Part shown: positions 1 to 7,895 of the stretch, in pieces
Layout of the letters: each line of letters starts with the position of its first letter
Position numbering within the stretch: position 1 is the first letter of the stretch
Source: DATENM01 sp045807725
Lineage (GTDB): Bacteria > Acidobacteriota > Blastocatellia > UBA7656
Assembly: GCA_045807725.1 (NCBI GenBank)
Contig: JBJMGV010000072.1
Coordinates: 62,001 to 126,000, forward strand
Direction of reading: 5' to 3'
Length of the DNA stretch: 64,000 nt
Position numbers and translations under genes: made by a program
The notes under the pieces: generated by a model
The model's input: the letters and a program-made list of their open reading frames with translations, nothing else
Told to the model about the DNA's origin: nothing
The model's database searches: none

Positions 1-1
1 T

Positions 2-775
2 TGTTTTTTGTGCGCCGAGAACCTGCCGCCTGAAGAGAAGGGCCTGGCTTATTCGGCAGGCCTCGGCATCTTCTGCAATCCGTTTCCGGTGCTGAACAAG
101 CACCTGACGGTTGTCGCTCGGCGTCACGTCGAGCAGACGATCATCGGCAATTTCGAGTTGTTGCTCAGGCTGGCGGCTGATCTCGCGCCCGATTATTTCG
201 CGCTCTACAACGGCCCGCAATGCGGCGCGTCGGCTCCCGATCACTTGCACTTTCAAGCCTGCTCGCGCGAGGTCTTGCCGATTGAAAATGATTTGCGGGC
301 CGAGATCACGAGCGACCCGGCGCACTGCGACGTGTGCGAAGCGTTGCCGCGCGATCAATTCGAGTTGTTCACGCTCGCGGGCTGCGGTCGCAGCGTCATC
401 GTGTTGCGCGGCAACAACGCGGAAGAGATGGCGCAATGGTTTTATCGAATCATCGATGAGCTGCCGCGACCTGAAGGCCACATCGAGCCGATGATGAACA
501 TCGTCTGCACGTTTGAGCGCGGCATCTATACGACCTTTCTTTTTCCGCGCTCACGGCATCGTCCCGCGAGCTTCTTTGCCGAAGGCGAGGCGCGCTTGAT
601 CGTCAGCCCCGGCGCGATTGATATGGCCGGCGTAATCGTCACACCGCGCCCCGAAGACTTCGCGCGACTCGACGGCGCGCAGGTCGAAGCCATCTTCGCG
701 GAAGTGAGTCTGAGCGATGAGCGCGTCAACGAGATTCTCGAACGAGCGACAGGCGGGGAGGAGAGCCTTGATTAA
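2..775 (+). CDS. DUF4922 / HIT-like nucleotidyltransferase family protein (5' partial)
   Basis: The frame is open to the left edge, so the start lies outside the window. The first visible residues read CFLC, followed by ENLPPEEKG, an arrangement I associate with DUF4922 proteins related to ATP adenylyltransferase and galactose-1-phosphate uridylyltransferase. A conserved NGPQCGASAPDHLHFQAC segment (roughly residues 75-95 of the visible part) has the HxHxQ core of the HIT superfamily, where the middle His is the nucleotidyl acceptor. The downstream SpoIID gene overlaps its stop by 8 bp, so the two are probably cotranslated. The exact substrate cannot be told from sequence. Confidence 0.8.
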   Translation, partial: CFLCAENLPPEEKGLAYSAGLGIFCNPFPVLNKHLTVVARRHVEQTIIGNFELLLRLAADLAPDYFALYNGPQCGASAPDHLHFQACSREVLPIENDLRAEITSDPAHCDVCEALPRDQFELFTLAGCGRSVIVLRGNNAEEMAQWFYRIIDELPRPEGHIEPMMNIVCTFERGIYTTFLFPRSRHRPASFFAEGEARLIVSPGAIDMAGVIVTPRPEDFARLDGAQVEAIFAEVSLSDERVNEILERATGGEESLD

Positions 776-2180
776 TTACGACCGCGAGCCGCTGATTCGC
801 GTCGGCTTGATGACCGGCGCGCAGCAGGCGCGCATCACGCTCAGCGAAGGCTACACGGACGAAACAGGCGAGCCGCTCGGCGCAGGCGATTACGTGGCGA
901 GGCTCAAAGATGACGGTGTGGTGTTGGCCGCAGAGGGGCCTGACATTCAGGTAATAGCCGCCCGCGCATTGCGCCTGTCGCCCGGCGCTTTTGATTCGTG
1001 CCGCGTCACGGTTCACGACGTGACCATCGGCCTAGACTTTCACTGGCAGCGCAAAGAGGCGCAACAGTTTCAAGGCGCGCTCGTGATCCAAGCGACCGAT
1101 GAAGGGCTGACGATCATCAACGAACTGCCGCTTGAGGCTTATCTGGTCAGCGTTATCTCGTCCGAGATGAGCGCGTCGTGCCCGCCGGAATTGCTTCGCG
1201 CGCACGCGGTCGTCTCACGTAGCTGGCTGCTGGCGCAACTGGCTCAAGCCGCCACGCCGACCGGCGATTCAATCGCACAGACGAGCACGAGTGATGCGGA
1301 TGACCTTACGAGCGCGAACCGCAATCTCGCGGAAAGCGAGACGGGGACGGCGCTTGAAATCATTCGCTGGTATGACCGCGAGAACCACACCGATTTCGAT
1401 GTCTGCGCCGACGATCATTGCCAGCGTTATCAAGGCATCTCGAAAGCCTTCTCGCCCGCCGCCTTTGACGCCGTGCGCGACACGCGCGGCAAGGCGATGA
1501 CGTGGCGCGATGAAGTGTGTGATACGCGCTACTCAAAAAGCTGCGGCGGTATGACCGAAGTCTTTTCCGCTGCGTGGGAAGAACGCGACGTGCCGTACCT
1601 CGCCGACGTTTACGACGGCACGGCTGACATTGGCGCGTACCGGATGCCGCTCACTGATGAAGCGAACGCCGAAGCGTGGATACGCAACGCGCCGCCAGCT
1701 TTTTGCAATACGCAATCGAAAGAGCTGTTGAGCCGCATCCTGCCCGGCTTCGATCAAGAGACGTTGGACTTTTATCGATGGCGCGTGCGCTACGAAGCCG
1801 ACGAGTTGCGCGCGCTCATTCAGTCGCGGCTCGGCGTTGATGTTGGGCGCATCCGTTCGCTTGAGCCGCTTGAGCGCGGGCGTTCGGGCCGCATCATTCG
1901 CCTGCGAATCACGGGCGACCGTCGCACGCTCGTCATTGGCAAGGAGCTTGAGATTCGCCGCGCGCTGTCGCGCTCGCACCTCTACAGCTCGGCCTTCGTC
2001 ATCGAGGCGGAAACAGGCGAGGCCGATCATCCGCAAGCCTTCACGTTGATCGGCGCGGGTTGGGGGCACGGCGTCGGCCTCTGCCAGATCGGCGCGGCAG
2101 TGATGGCTGATCGTGGATATTCGCACGCCGAAATTCTCTTGCACTATTTCCCCGGCGCGCAGTTGCAGTCGCTTTATTGA
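768..2180 (+). CDS. SpoIID/LytB domain protein
   Basis: This 470-residue protein carries the SpoIID signature EAYLVSVISSEM near residues 120-131 and the C-terminal GWGHGVGLCQIGA block near residues 430-442. In sporulating bacteria SpoIID is a peptidoglycan lytic transglycosylase; LytB-type relatives stimulate amidases. I chose the TTG at 768 because a GGGGAGGA ribosome site lies just upstream and the longer frame would run into the previous gene. I see no signal peptide, which is odd for a wall enzyme, so it may be cytoplasmic or exported in another way. It overlaps the preceding gene by 8 bp. Confidence 0.85.
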   Translation: MINYDREPLIRVGLMTGAQQARITLSEGYTDETGEPLGAGDYVARLKDDGVVLAAEGPDIQVIAARALRLSPGAFDSCRVTVHDVTIGLDFHWQRKEAQQFQGALVIQATDEGLTIINELPLEAYLVSVISSEMSASCPPELLRAHAVVSRSWLLAQLAQAATPTGDSIAQTSTSDADDLTSANRNLAESETGTALEIIRWYDRENHTDFDVCADDHCQRYQGISKAFSPAAFDAVRDTRGKAMTWRDEVCDTRYSKSCGGMTEVFSAAWEERDVPYLADVYDGTADIGAYRMPLTDEANAEAWIRNAPPAFCNTQSKELLSRILPGFDQETLDFYRWRVRYEADELRALIQSRLGVDVGRIRSLEPLERGRSGRIIRLRITGDRRTLVIGKELEIRRALSRSHLYSSAFVIEAETGEADHPQAFTLIGAGWGHGVGLCQIGAAVMADRGYSHAEILLHYFPGAQLQSLY

Positions 2181-2196
2181 TCGCGCAGCGTTGGCT

Positions 2197-2202
2197 TATA
2201 AT
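2197..2202 (+). promoter_or_regulatory. Possible -10 box upstream of the actin-like gene
   Basis: A perfect TATAAT occurs shortly after the SpoIID stop. The -35 region is weak (TTATTG at 2174-2179, 17-bp spacer). If used, it gives a leader of about 175 nt before the ATG at 2384. The rest of the 203-bp gap shows no gene. Confidence 0.35.
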
Positions 2203-2383
2203 CGGAATGAACCCCGATAGCTCAACGGCGCAAAGGCAGCCGATGCCGCAACGGCTTTAATCAGCGGATAGCGGTTTGCTGTTTTTCGCGCGTCGGCTGA
2301 TAATCTACATCCGAAACCATTACACCTGTGTGGGCGTTGGAGGCGTCCGTCAGGGCCGCAGTTGGCCTTGAAAAGCATCACGT

Positions 2384-3412
2384 ATGAATGTGCTTGCGGT
2401 TGATACCGGCTATTCGGCCACGAAAATCTACACCGAAGTCAAAGGCTCACGCAAAACCCTGATCTTCCCCTCGGTTATCGGCCCTGCCGAATTCGGCGAA
2501 GATTTTCTTGGCACCACCGAAGACAACTTCATCGCCGAACTCAGCCTCTACCCCGGCAAGGTGCGCAACTTCGGCGAGACGGCAGTGCGCTTGAATCGCG
2601 GCGGCGAGATGACCGCCGACCGCGATATGTTCACCAAGCATTACAACCCGGCGTTGACCATCGCCGGCATCGCTCGCGTTATGGAAGAGAAGCAACTGCC
2701 CGCGCCCGACGTGCTGGTGGTCGGCTTGCCGGTCAATTACTTCACCTCGCAAAAAGAGACGCTGATCGAGCGGCTGCGAGGCAAACACACGGTGACGCTC
2801 TATCACATCAACGGCAAGGTGGATCACCAAGTCGAGTTCGCGCTCGACAACATTCTCGTGCTGCCGCAAGGCTACGGCTCGTACCTGAGCTACGCGCTCG
2901 ACCGCGACGGTCACAAGGTCGGCGAGCGTATCGTGCCGACGGCGGTGATTGACGGCGGCGAAAAGACGATTGACATTGTTGCGGCGGATGGGCGTTACAT
3001 CAACACCTATTCCAAGTCGATCCCGTCTTCGCTCGATGCGGTCTACCACGACTTGCAGCGCGAGATCGACGCGCGCTACGACGATTACCTTGAGCGCAGC
3101 ACGATTGAATCTTACATCCGCAGCAAGACGCCTTACATCACGCCGACCGGCGAGGCGGTTGACCTCGAAGCGATGCGCCGCGAGGTGATGCAGAAGCACA
3201 TGCCGCAGATACTCGACCGCATTTCGATGACAGTGCGCCCGATGCGCCCGCAGAAGGTGCTGGTGGCGGGCGGCTCCGGCGATATGATCTACGATGGCAT
3301 CAAAGAGATATTCCCATCCGCTGAGAAGGTCGAATCGATGATCTTCTCGAACGCCATCGGCTATTACCGTTACGGGCTGCTGCGCGCCACCAACGCCAAC
3401 GAAGAAGCCTGA
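2384..3412 (+). CDS. ParM/StbA-like actin-family ATPase
   Basis: The 342-residue protein has actin-fold signatures in order: phosphate-1 loop DTGYSATKI at residues 6-14, phosphate-2 loop DGGEKTIDIV near residue 190, and adenosine-site VLVAGGSGDMIYDGIKEIFP near residues 288-307. This fits ParM/Alp7 filament-forming ATPases and the archaeal Ta0583 group rather than MreB or FtsA. Such proteins usually act with a DNA-binding partner in plasmid segregation. No ParR-like gene is adjacent and nothing here looks plasmid-borne, so its role is unknown. Confidence 0.8.
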   Translation: MNVLAVDTGYSATKIYTEVKGSRKTLIFPSVIGPAEFGEDFLGTTEDNFIAELSLYPGKVRNFGETAVRLNRGGEMTADRDMFTKHYNPALTIAGIARVMEEKQLPAPDVLVVGLPVNYFTSQKETLIERLRGKHTVTLYHINGKVDHQVEFALDNILVLPQGYGSYLSYALDRDGHKVGERIVPTAVIDGGEKTIDIVAADGRYINTYSKSIPSSLDAVYHDLQREIDARYDDYLERSTIESYIRSKTPYITPTGEAVDLEAMRREVMQKHMPQILDRISMTVRPMRPQKVLVAGGSGDMIYDGIKEIFPSAEKVESMIFSNAIGYYRYGLLRATNANEEA

Positions 3413-3423
3413 ATCGAGCAGGC

Positions 3424-3459
3424 GAATCGGCGCGTCCCACTTCTGAGACGCGCCGATTC
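3424..3459 (+). terminator. Stem-loop after the actin-like gene
   Basis: A perfect 13-bp stem (GAATCGGCGCGTC paired with 3447-3459) with a 10-nt loop lies 11 nt past the stop codon. There is no T-run, so it may be a strong 3' hairpin rather than a classical intrinsic terminator. Confidence 0.55.
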
Positions 3460-3477
3460 CGCAAACGAACAACACGC

Positions 3478-3676
3478 CGATTTTGGATTTTCATGGCTTA
3501 GCGCGTCGCGTCGGCGATTTTGGATTTTGGATTGAGGGAGGCTTGCACCTACACGCAATCGCTGCGGCTTAGCAAACCTTTGTGATGAAATAGTTTGCTT
3601 AGTGGCTGTGCAGCAGCGCCTAATCCAAAATCGCCGGCGCGACGCGCTAAGCCATGAAAATCTAAAATCCAAAATT
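3478..3676. repeat. Imperfect inverted repeat built from CAAAATC units
   Basis: The left arm at about 3478-3533 (GATTTTGGATTTTCATGG...) is mirrored by the right arm at about 3621-3676, with only a few mismatches over about 55 nt and a spacer of about 87 nt. It fills the convergent gap between the actin-like gene and the ligase fragment. The 392-bp gap from 3413 to 3804 holds only this repeat and two stem-loops; I see no gene in it. Confidence 0.7.
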
Positions 3677-3757
3677 CCCTTTGGCACGCCGCTTGGTTAT
3701 ATTGCGGTCGAGCCGACGCTCAGAGAGTCCGCCTCTTCGATGAGCGTTTTAAAGAGG

Positions 3758-3800
3758 TGTCAGGTGTTCAGTCGTAGGGCACACAACTGAACACCTGACA
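3758..3800. terminator. Perfect 15-bp stem-loop in a convergent gap
   Basis: TGTCAGGTGTTCAGT at 3758-3772 pairs perfectly with 3786-3800 around a 13-nt loop. It stands 4 nt from the stop codon of the minus-strand gene at 3805, so it could end transcription from either side, or be a mobile palindromic repeat. Confidence 0.5.
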
Positions 3801-3804
3801 TCCG

Positions 3805-4563
3805 CTATCTCTTACTCGGCTCAGTCAACACCGCGCCACCACTCCACCACGTCGGAAAGATCAAACCGATAAGCACGTCAGGTGATGACCAATCGCCGCC
3901 GCACCACTGCGCATTGTCTGTATCGTATTCCTGATTATTTCGCTTGTCGAACTGAGCCAGTTGTTCGAGTATCGCGCCCTGGCTGTGGGTGATTGGACGC
4001 CATGCGCCTTCAGCGGTCTTGACGTAAAAGATGAAAGCCGCCGCGCTCGCGGGCATAGCCGCCGGCGTGAAATCCGACGAGGCCAAAAACACGTCGCGCC
4101 AAAAACTGCGCCCCGCGCCTTTGTAGTGGATGGCTTCGCTCGAATCGCCGGCAAGAAAGACGGTCGTTATCGAATTGCGATGAGCGATTGCCGCATAAGC
4201 CGCGCGCTCGGCGAAAGGCGCGACAAACGCCTTTGCGCCGCTATCGCTGATCGCCGCTTCGATCTCGCTCAAATCGAGCGAAGGCGACAGCGGCACGACC
4301 ACCGCGCCGCGCTTGAGCGCGCCGAGCACGGCGACCACGAGCGCCGCCGACGGATGGAGAATCACGGCGACCGCGTTGCCTTCACCGATGCCGCACTCGT
4401 CGAGCGCCGAGGCGAACTTGTCCGACAGGAAGTCGAGGCCGCCGAACGTATAGCAGTTGTCGGCCAGCGGCTTCGCCTCAAGCAGCGCCACTCGCGTCAC
4501 GCGGTCAGCGTGCCGGCGACAGATAACCTCCGCGACATTGCATCGCTCAAGTTGATCGCTCAA
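3805..4563 (-). CDS. Truncated AMP-binding (acyl-CoA synthetase N-terminal) protein
   Basis: The 252 residues align by eye with only the N-terminal part of acyl-CoA/acetyl-CoA synthetases: a segment like YTFGGLDFLSDKFASALDECG (split here by reading), then NAVAVILHPSAALVVAVLGALKRGAVVVPLSP. The place of the nucleotide-binding A3 loop (usually TSGTTGxPK) reads FYVKTAEGAWRPITHSQG, which lacks the Gly/Thr/Lys pattern. The C-terminal adenylation half is absent. Translation begins with TTG at 4563 because an in-frame TGA lies just upstream, and the ribosome site is weak. It is 18 bp after an acyl-CoA dehydrogenase gene, so it probably shares that operon. It may be non-catalytic or a decaying gene. 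Confidence 0.65.
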   Translation of the reverse strand: MSDQLERCNVAEVICRRHADRVTRVALLEAKPLADNCYTFGGLDFLSDKFASALDECGIGEGNAVAVILHPSAALVVAVLGALKRGAVVVPLSPSLDLSEIEAAISDSGAKAFVAPFAERAAYAAIAHRNSITTVFLAGDSSEAIHYKGAGRSFWRDVFLASSDFTPAAMPASAAAFIFYVKTAEGAWRPITHSQGAILEQLAQFDKRNNQEYDTDNAQWCGGDWSSPDVLIGLIFPTWWSGGAVLTEPSKR

Positions 4564-4581
4564 AGCTACGGCCCGCCATCA

Positions 4582-5745
4582 TCAGTCGCCGCTGGTGCGC
4601 GCCGCTTTCGCCGGCTCGGCCATACGGTCGATCACCAGGCGGGCGATGCGTTCGCGGTGGTAAGTCGCGTCGCCGAACATTAGCTCGGACGCTTTGGCGC
4701 GCTTGTAATAAAAGTGCATCGGCTCGTCCCACGTAAAGCCGATGCCGCCGTGCACTTGTATGCCGAGATTGCCGACCTCACGGTAGGCATCGCTGGCATA
4801 CGCCTTCGCCACAGAAACGGCCACCCTGGCCCGTTCCGGGTCGTTACCCATCAGCCAGGCGGCGTAATAGGCCGCCGAGCGCGCGCTTTCGGTCAGCAGC
4901 AGCATATTGGCGCAGTGATGCTGAATGGCTTGAAACTGGCCGATGGGCTTGCCGAATTGCTTGCGCGTCTTGGCGTATTCGACTGTCGCATCGAGCGCCC
5001 ACTGCATACCGCCGACCATCTCCGCCGTAATCGCAATCGTTGCCACGTCGAGCGCGGATTCGAGCGCCGCGTGCGCCGCTCCGCCTCGCGCCAGCACGTC
5101 AGCCGACGCCACTTCAACGTCGCTGTAACGCATTTCGTAAAGATGGCGCGTCGCGTCTATCGAGGGCATCGGCTTAATGGATAAGCCGGGCGCGTTCGCG
5201 GCGACGACGGCGAGCAGCAAGTCCGAACCGGCCCGCGCCGCCGTGATGATGTAATCGACCGCGCCGGCGTCGCTGACGAACAGCTTCGTGCCGTTCAACC
5301 TTAGCCCTGTCGCCGTCTCTGTCGCCGCCAACTGCACGGCCTCAGGGTTCCAGTCGCCGCCTGCTTCGAGCAGCGCGACCGTCGCTTTGGCTTCGCCTTC
5401 GCAGATGGCTCTGAGGTATTGCTTGCGCTGGCCATCGTTGCCAGCTTTGGCAATCAGCGAACCGGCCAGCGGCACGCTCGATAGAAATGCGCCGGGAACC
5501 AGTGCGCGGCCCATCTCTTCAAAGGCGACGGCCATCTCGACAAGGCTCAAGCCCATACCGCCGTCCGCTTCGTCAAAGATCAAGCCGGTCCAGCCTTGCT
5601 CGACGAGCTTCTGCCAGAGCGCGTCTGAATATGGCTGGCCGTTTTCGATGCTGGCGCGCACGGCTTCGGGCGGGCACTCTTGCGCGAACAACTCGCGCGC
5701 CGAGGTTTTGAATAGCTGCTGCGTTTCGTTCAGGTCAAAGTCCAT
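4582..5745 (-). CDS. Acyl-CoA dehydrogenase (probable partner subunit)
   Basis: A 387-residue flavoprotein of the acyl-CoA dehydrogenase fold: N-terminal MDFDLNETQQLF helix, flavin loop near TKLFVSDAGAVDYII, and the C-terminal helical segment with KTRKQFGKPIGQFQAIQHH and QVHGGIGFTWDEP. The start at 5745 has a GAGGAG ribosome site. It lacks the Glu-Arg pair that the neighbouring dehydrogenase has at the place of the IVD-type catalytic base. This matches alpha2beta2 dehydrogenases in which only one subunit is catalytic. It begins 19 bp after the other subunit gene. Confidence 0.85.
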   Translation of the reverse strand: MDFDLNETQQLFKTSARELFAQECPPEAVRASIENGQPYSDALWQKLVEQGWTGLIFDEADGGMGLSLVEMAVAFEEMGRALVPGAFLSSVPLAGSLIAKAGNDGQRKQYLRAICEGEAKATVALLEAGGDWNPEAVQLAATETATGLRLNGTKLFVSDAGAVDYIITAARAGSDLLLAVVAANAPGLSIKPMPSIDATRHLYEMRYSDVEVASADVLARGGAAHAALESALDVATIAITAEMVGGMQWALDATVEYAKTRKQFGKPIGQFQAIQHHCANMLLLTESARSAAYYAAWLMGNDPERARVAVSVAKAYASDAYREVGNLGIQVHGGIGFTWDEPMHFYYKRAKASELMFGDATYHRERIARLVIDRMAEPAKAARTSGD

Positions 5746-5764
5746 GAAGTCTCCTCTGTCACGC

Positions 5765-6958
5765 TCAGTAGCTCTTGGGCAGGCCGAGCACAAAGTGGCC
5801 GATGATGTTGCGTTGAATCTCGCTGGTTCCGGCTTCGATGGTGTTGCCGCGCGCGCGCAGGTAGCCGTGCGCCCACTCGCCGTGATCGATGGCGCGGTCG
5901 CTTTGGCCGGTCAGTTGGCCGTACGGGCCGAGCATCTCCATCGCCACTTGCTGCATTCGCTGGTTCATCTCGCTCCAGAAGACTTTTTGAATCGAGCCTT
6001 CAGGGCCGGGCACGCCGGTCTTGCTCATTCGCGTCAACGTGCGCATCTGGTTCAAGCTGAAGATTTCAATCTCGGTATACATCTGCGCCAGCTTCTGCCG
6101 AATCACCGGGTCTTCGCTCGCGGGCCGGCCATTGCGCGTGATCTCTTTCGACAGCGCCATCAGCCGTTCGATCTGCCGCTTGAAGGTGATCTGGAGGCTT
6201 GCGCCGAGCGTGCCGCGCTCGAACATCAACGTAGCGATAGCGATATTCCAGCCGTCGTTGACACGGCCTACGACGTTCTCGACCGGCACGCGCACGTCGC
6301 GGAACGAGACTTCGTTGAACTCGGCGTCGCCGGTCATCTGCTTCAGCGGGCGCACCGACACGCCCGGCGAATGCATATCAATGAGCATATATGTGAGGCC
6401 CTTGTGCTTGGCGGCTTCCGAGTCTGTTCGCACAACGGCGAAGCACCAGTCGGCGTAATGGCCGAAGCTCGTCCAAGTCTTCTGGCCGTTGACGACAAAG
6501 TAATCGCCATCACGCATCGCTTCGGTGCGCAGCGCGGCAAGGTCGCTGCCGGCGTTCGGCTCCGAGTAGCCCTGACACCAGATTTCGTCGGCGCTCAGAA
6601 TGTTGGCGAGATAACGTTGCTTTTGCGCTTCGTTGCCGTAGGCGATCAGCGTCGGGCCGAGCAGCGACAGGCCGAGCACGTTGATGAGCGGCGGCGCGCT
6701 GTGCCGGGCCATCTCTTCGATGAAGATGGTCTGCTCGACCAGCGTCGCGCCGCGCCCGCCATATGCTTTCGGCCAGTTGATGCCGACCCAGCCGGCTTCG
6801 TACATTTTCTTCTGCCAGGCGCGCAGAAAGTCGAAGCGTTCGCGCGAGCCTTCGCTGCGCCCGTGCTGGTCTTCCCAGCCCGTCGGCGCGTTGACCGTAA
6901 GCCAGGCGCGGAATTCATCGCGGAACTGCTGCTCCTGCGGAGTAAGGTTCAAGTCCAT
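5765..6958 (-). CDS. Acyl-CoA dehydrogenase (probable catalytic subunit)
   Basis: A 397-residue acyl-CoA dehydrogenase that oxidises acyl-CoA to 2-enoyl-CoA with FAD. Motifs include WCQGYSEPNAGSDLAALRT for flavin/substrate binding, the TWTSFGHYADWCF segment, and EAGTSEIQRNIIG at the C-terminus. Glu247 lies in MFERGTLG, the place of the catalytic base in isovaleryl-CoA and FadE29-like enzymes. The start at 6958 follows GAGGAAA; a longer reading frame upstream is not protein-like. It heads a three-gene minus-strand operon. Confidence 0.88.
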   Translation of the reverse strand: MDLNLTPQEQQFRDEFRAWLTVNAPTGWEDQHGRSEGSRERFDFLRAWQKKMYEAGWVGINWPKAYGGRGATLVEQTIFIEEMARHSAPPLINVLGLSLLGPTLIAYGNEAQKQRYLANILSADEIWCQGYSEPNAGSDLAALRTEAMRDGDYFVVNGQKTWTSFGHYADWCFAVVRTDSEAAKHKGLTYMLIDMHSPGVSVRPLKQMTGDAEFNEVSFRDVRVPVENVVGRVNDGWNIAIATLMFERGTLGASLQITFKRQIERLMALSKEITRNGRPASEDPVIRQKLAQMYTEIEIFSLNQMRTLTRMSKTGVPGPEGSIQKVFWSEMNQRMQQVAMEMLGPYGQLTGQSDRAIDHGEWAHGYLRARGNTIEAGTSEIQRNIIGHFVLGLPKSY

Positions 6959-7065
6959 GCGGTTTCCTCGATTGCGTTTGAGATTTAGCCAGGACTGCGC
7001 TCTGCGGTCGCTTATTATAGCGCGGGCCGCCGGATTCATCGAACCTGAATTTGACGAAACGATGA

Positions 7066-7158
7066 AACCACAGATGAACACAGGTGAACACGGATAAGAG
7101 AAAGCCTGTCCGTTCGCCTGCTCTTTCCATCTGTGTTTATCTGTGTTCATCTGTGGTT
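7066..7158. repeat. Inverted repeat of ACCACAGATGAACAC type
   Basis: AACCACAGATGAACACAGG at 7066-7084 is mirrored by CTGTGTTCATCTGTGGTT at 7141-7158, with further imperfect pairing inside. The element lies in the divergent gap between the dehydrogenase operon and the ankyrin gene. I know this word as a common dispersed intergenic repeat in several environmental phyla. Confidence 0.65.
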
Positions 7159-7258
7159 CCTTTCCTCCTTACTTTTGTCTTTTCGCGTTTAGCATCCCTC
7201 CGCGTTGTGTGGTAGAGTGACCGATCAACGCACTCCAACTTCCACTCAGGAGAGAAGA

Positions 7259-7777
7259 ATGATGGGACGCTTGCGAAGGATCGTTTATGTCGTCGTTTGT
7301 TTAATAGCCGCCGTGATGCTTGCCGCCTGCGCCAGGCCGTCGCAGAACAACCACAACGCCGCGACGAGCAATTCAGCGCAGGGCAATACGGCTGCTTCGA
7401 CGGACGGCACGCCGCCGTTGCTGCGCGAGATCAACGCCGGCAACGAGGAAGGCGCGAAGCAATTGATTGAGAGCGGCGCGAACGTCAACGCCGCCAACGA
7501 ATCAGGCGTCACGCCGTTGATGAACGCCGCCGGCATGGGCCGCAAAGAACTCGTGCAGTTGTTGATCGCCAGGGGCGCAAACGTCAACGCCAAGGCTTCG
7601 GGCAACTTCACGGCGCTGATGCAGGCGGCGCTGGTCGGCCAGACCGACATCATCAAAATTCTCCTCGACGCCGGCGCTGACCCTTCCGTCAAAGATGTCG
7701 CCGGCAAGACCGCGCTGACCTATGCTGAAGAGAAGAACCATAAAGACATCGCCGCCCTGCTCAAGAGCAAGAAGTGA
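7259..7777 (+). CDS. Ankyrin-repeat lipoprotein
   Basis: The start at 7259 follows AGGAGAG. The 172-residue product begins with a lipoprotein signal (MMGRLRRIVYVVVC) and a lipobox LAAC near residues 23-26, so it is probably anchored in a membrane facing the periplasm. After a low-complexity Asn/Ala linker, about four ankyrin units follow (for example GANVNAANESGVTPLMNAAG, then GANVNAKASGNFTALMQAAL). Ankyrin proteins mediate protein-protein contacts; the partner is unknown. It stands alone between divergent and co-directional genes. Confidence 0.85.
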   Translation: MMGRLRRIVYVVVCLIAAVMLAACARPSQNNHNAATSNSAQGNTAASTDGTPPLLREINAGNEEGAKQLIESGANVNAANESGVTPLMNAAGMGRKELVQLLIARGANVNAKASGNFTALMQAALVGQTDIIKILLDAGADPSVKDVAGKTALTYAEEKNHKDIAALLKSKK

Positions 7778-7895
7778 TCGCGGCGGGCGACCGGCGCATC
7801 GGCGGTTGTCAGCCGGGCGACGGATGCTGAATAATACTTATTGCCAGTCGGCGTCGTGCCGCCGGCCTGTACCGCTTTAGTAATTGGAGGATTCA

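Noticed and set aside
2203..2383. tRNA or c-di-GMP riboswitch before the actin-like gene
   Set aside because: No cloverleaf, anticodon arm or GEMM core could be drawn; only short unrelated stems.
2447..3475. 342-codon open frame opposite the actin-like gene
   Set aside because: Shadow caused by codon bias in a high-GC gene; the plus frame has all actin motifs.
5288..6988. 566-codon open frame on the plus strand
   Set aside because: It is the mirror of two acyl-CoA dehydrogenase genes with clear motifs; its own translation is Arg/Ala-rich without any domain.
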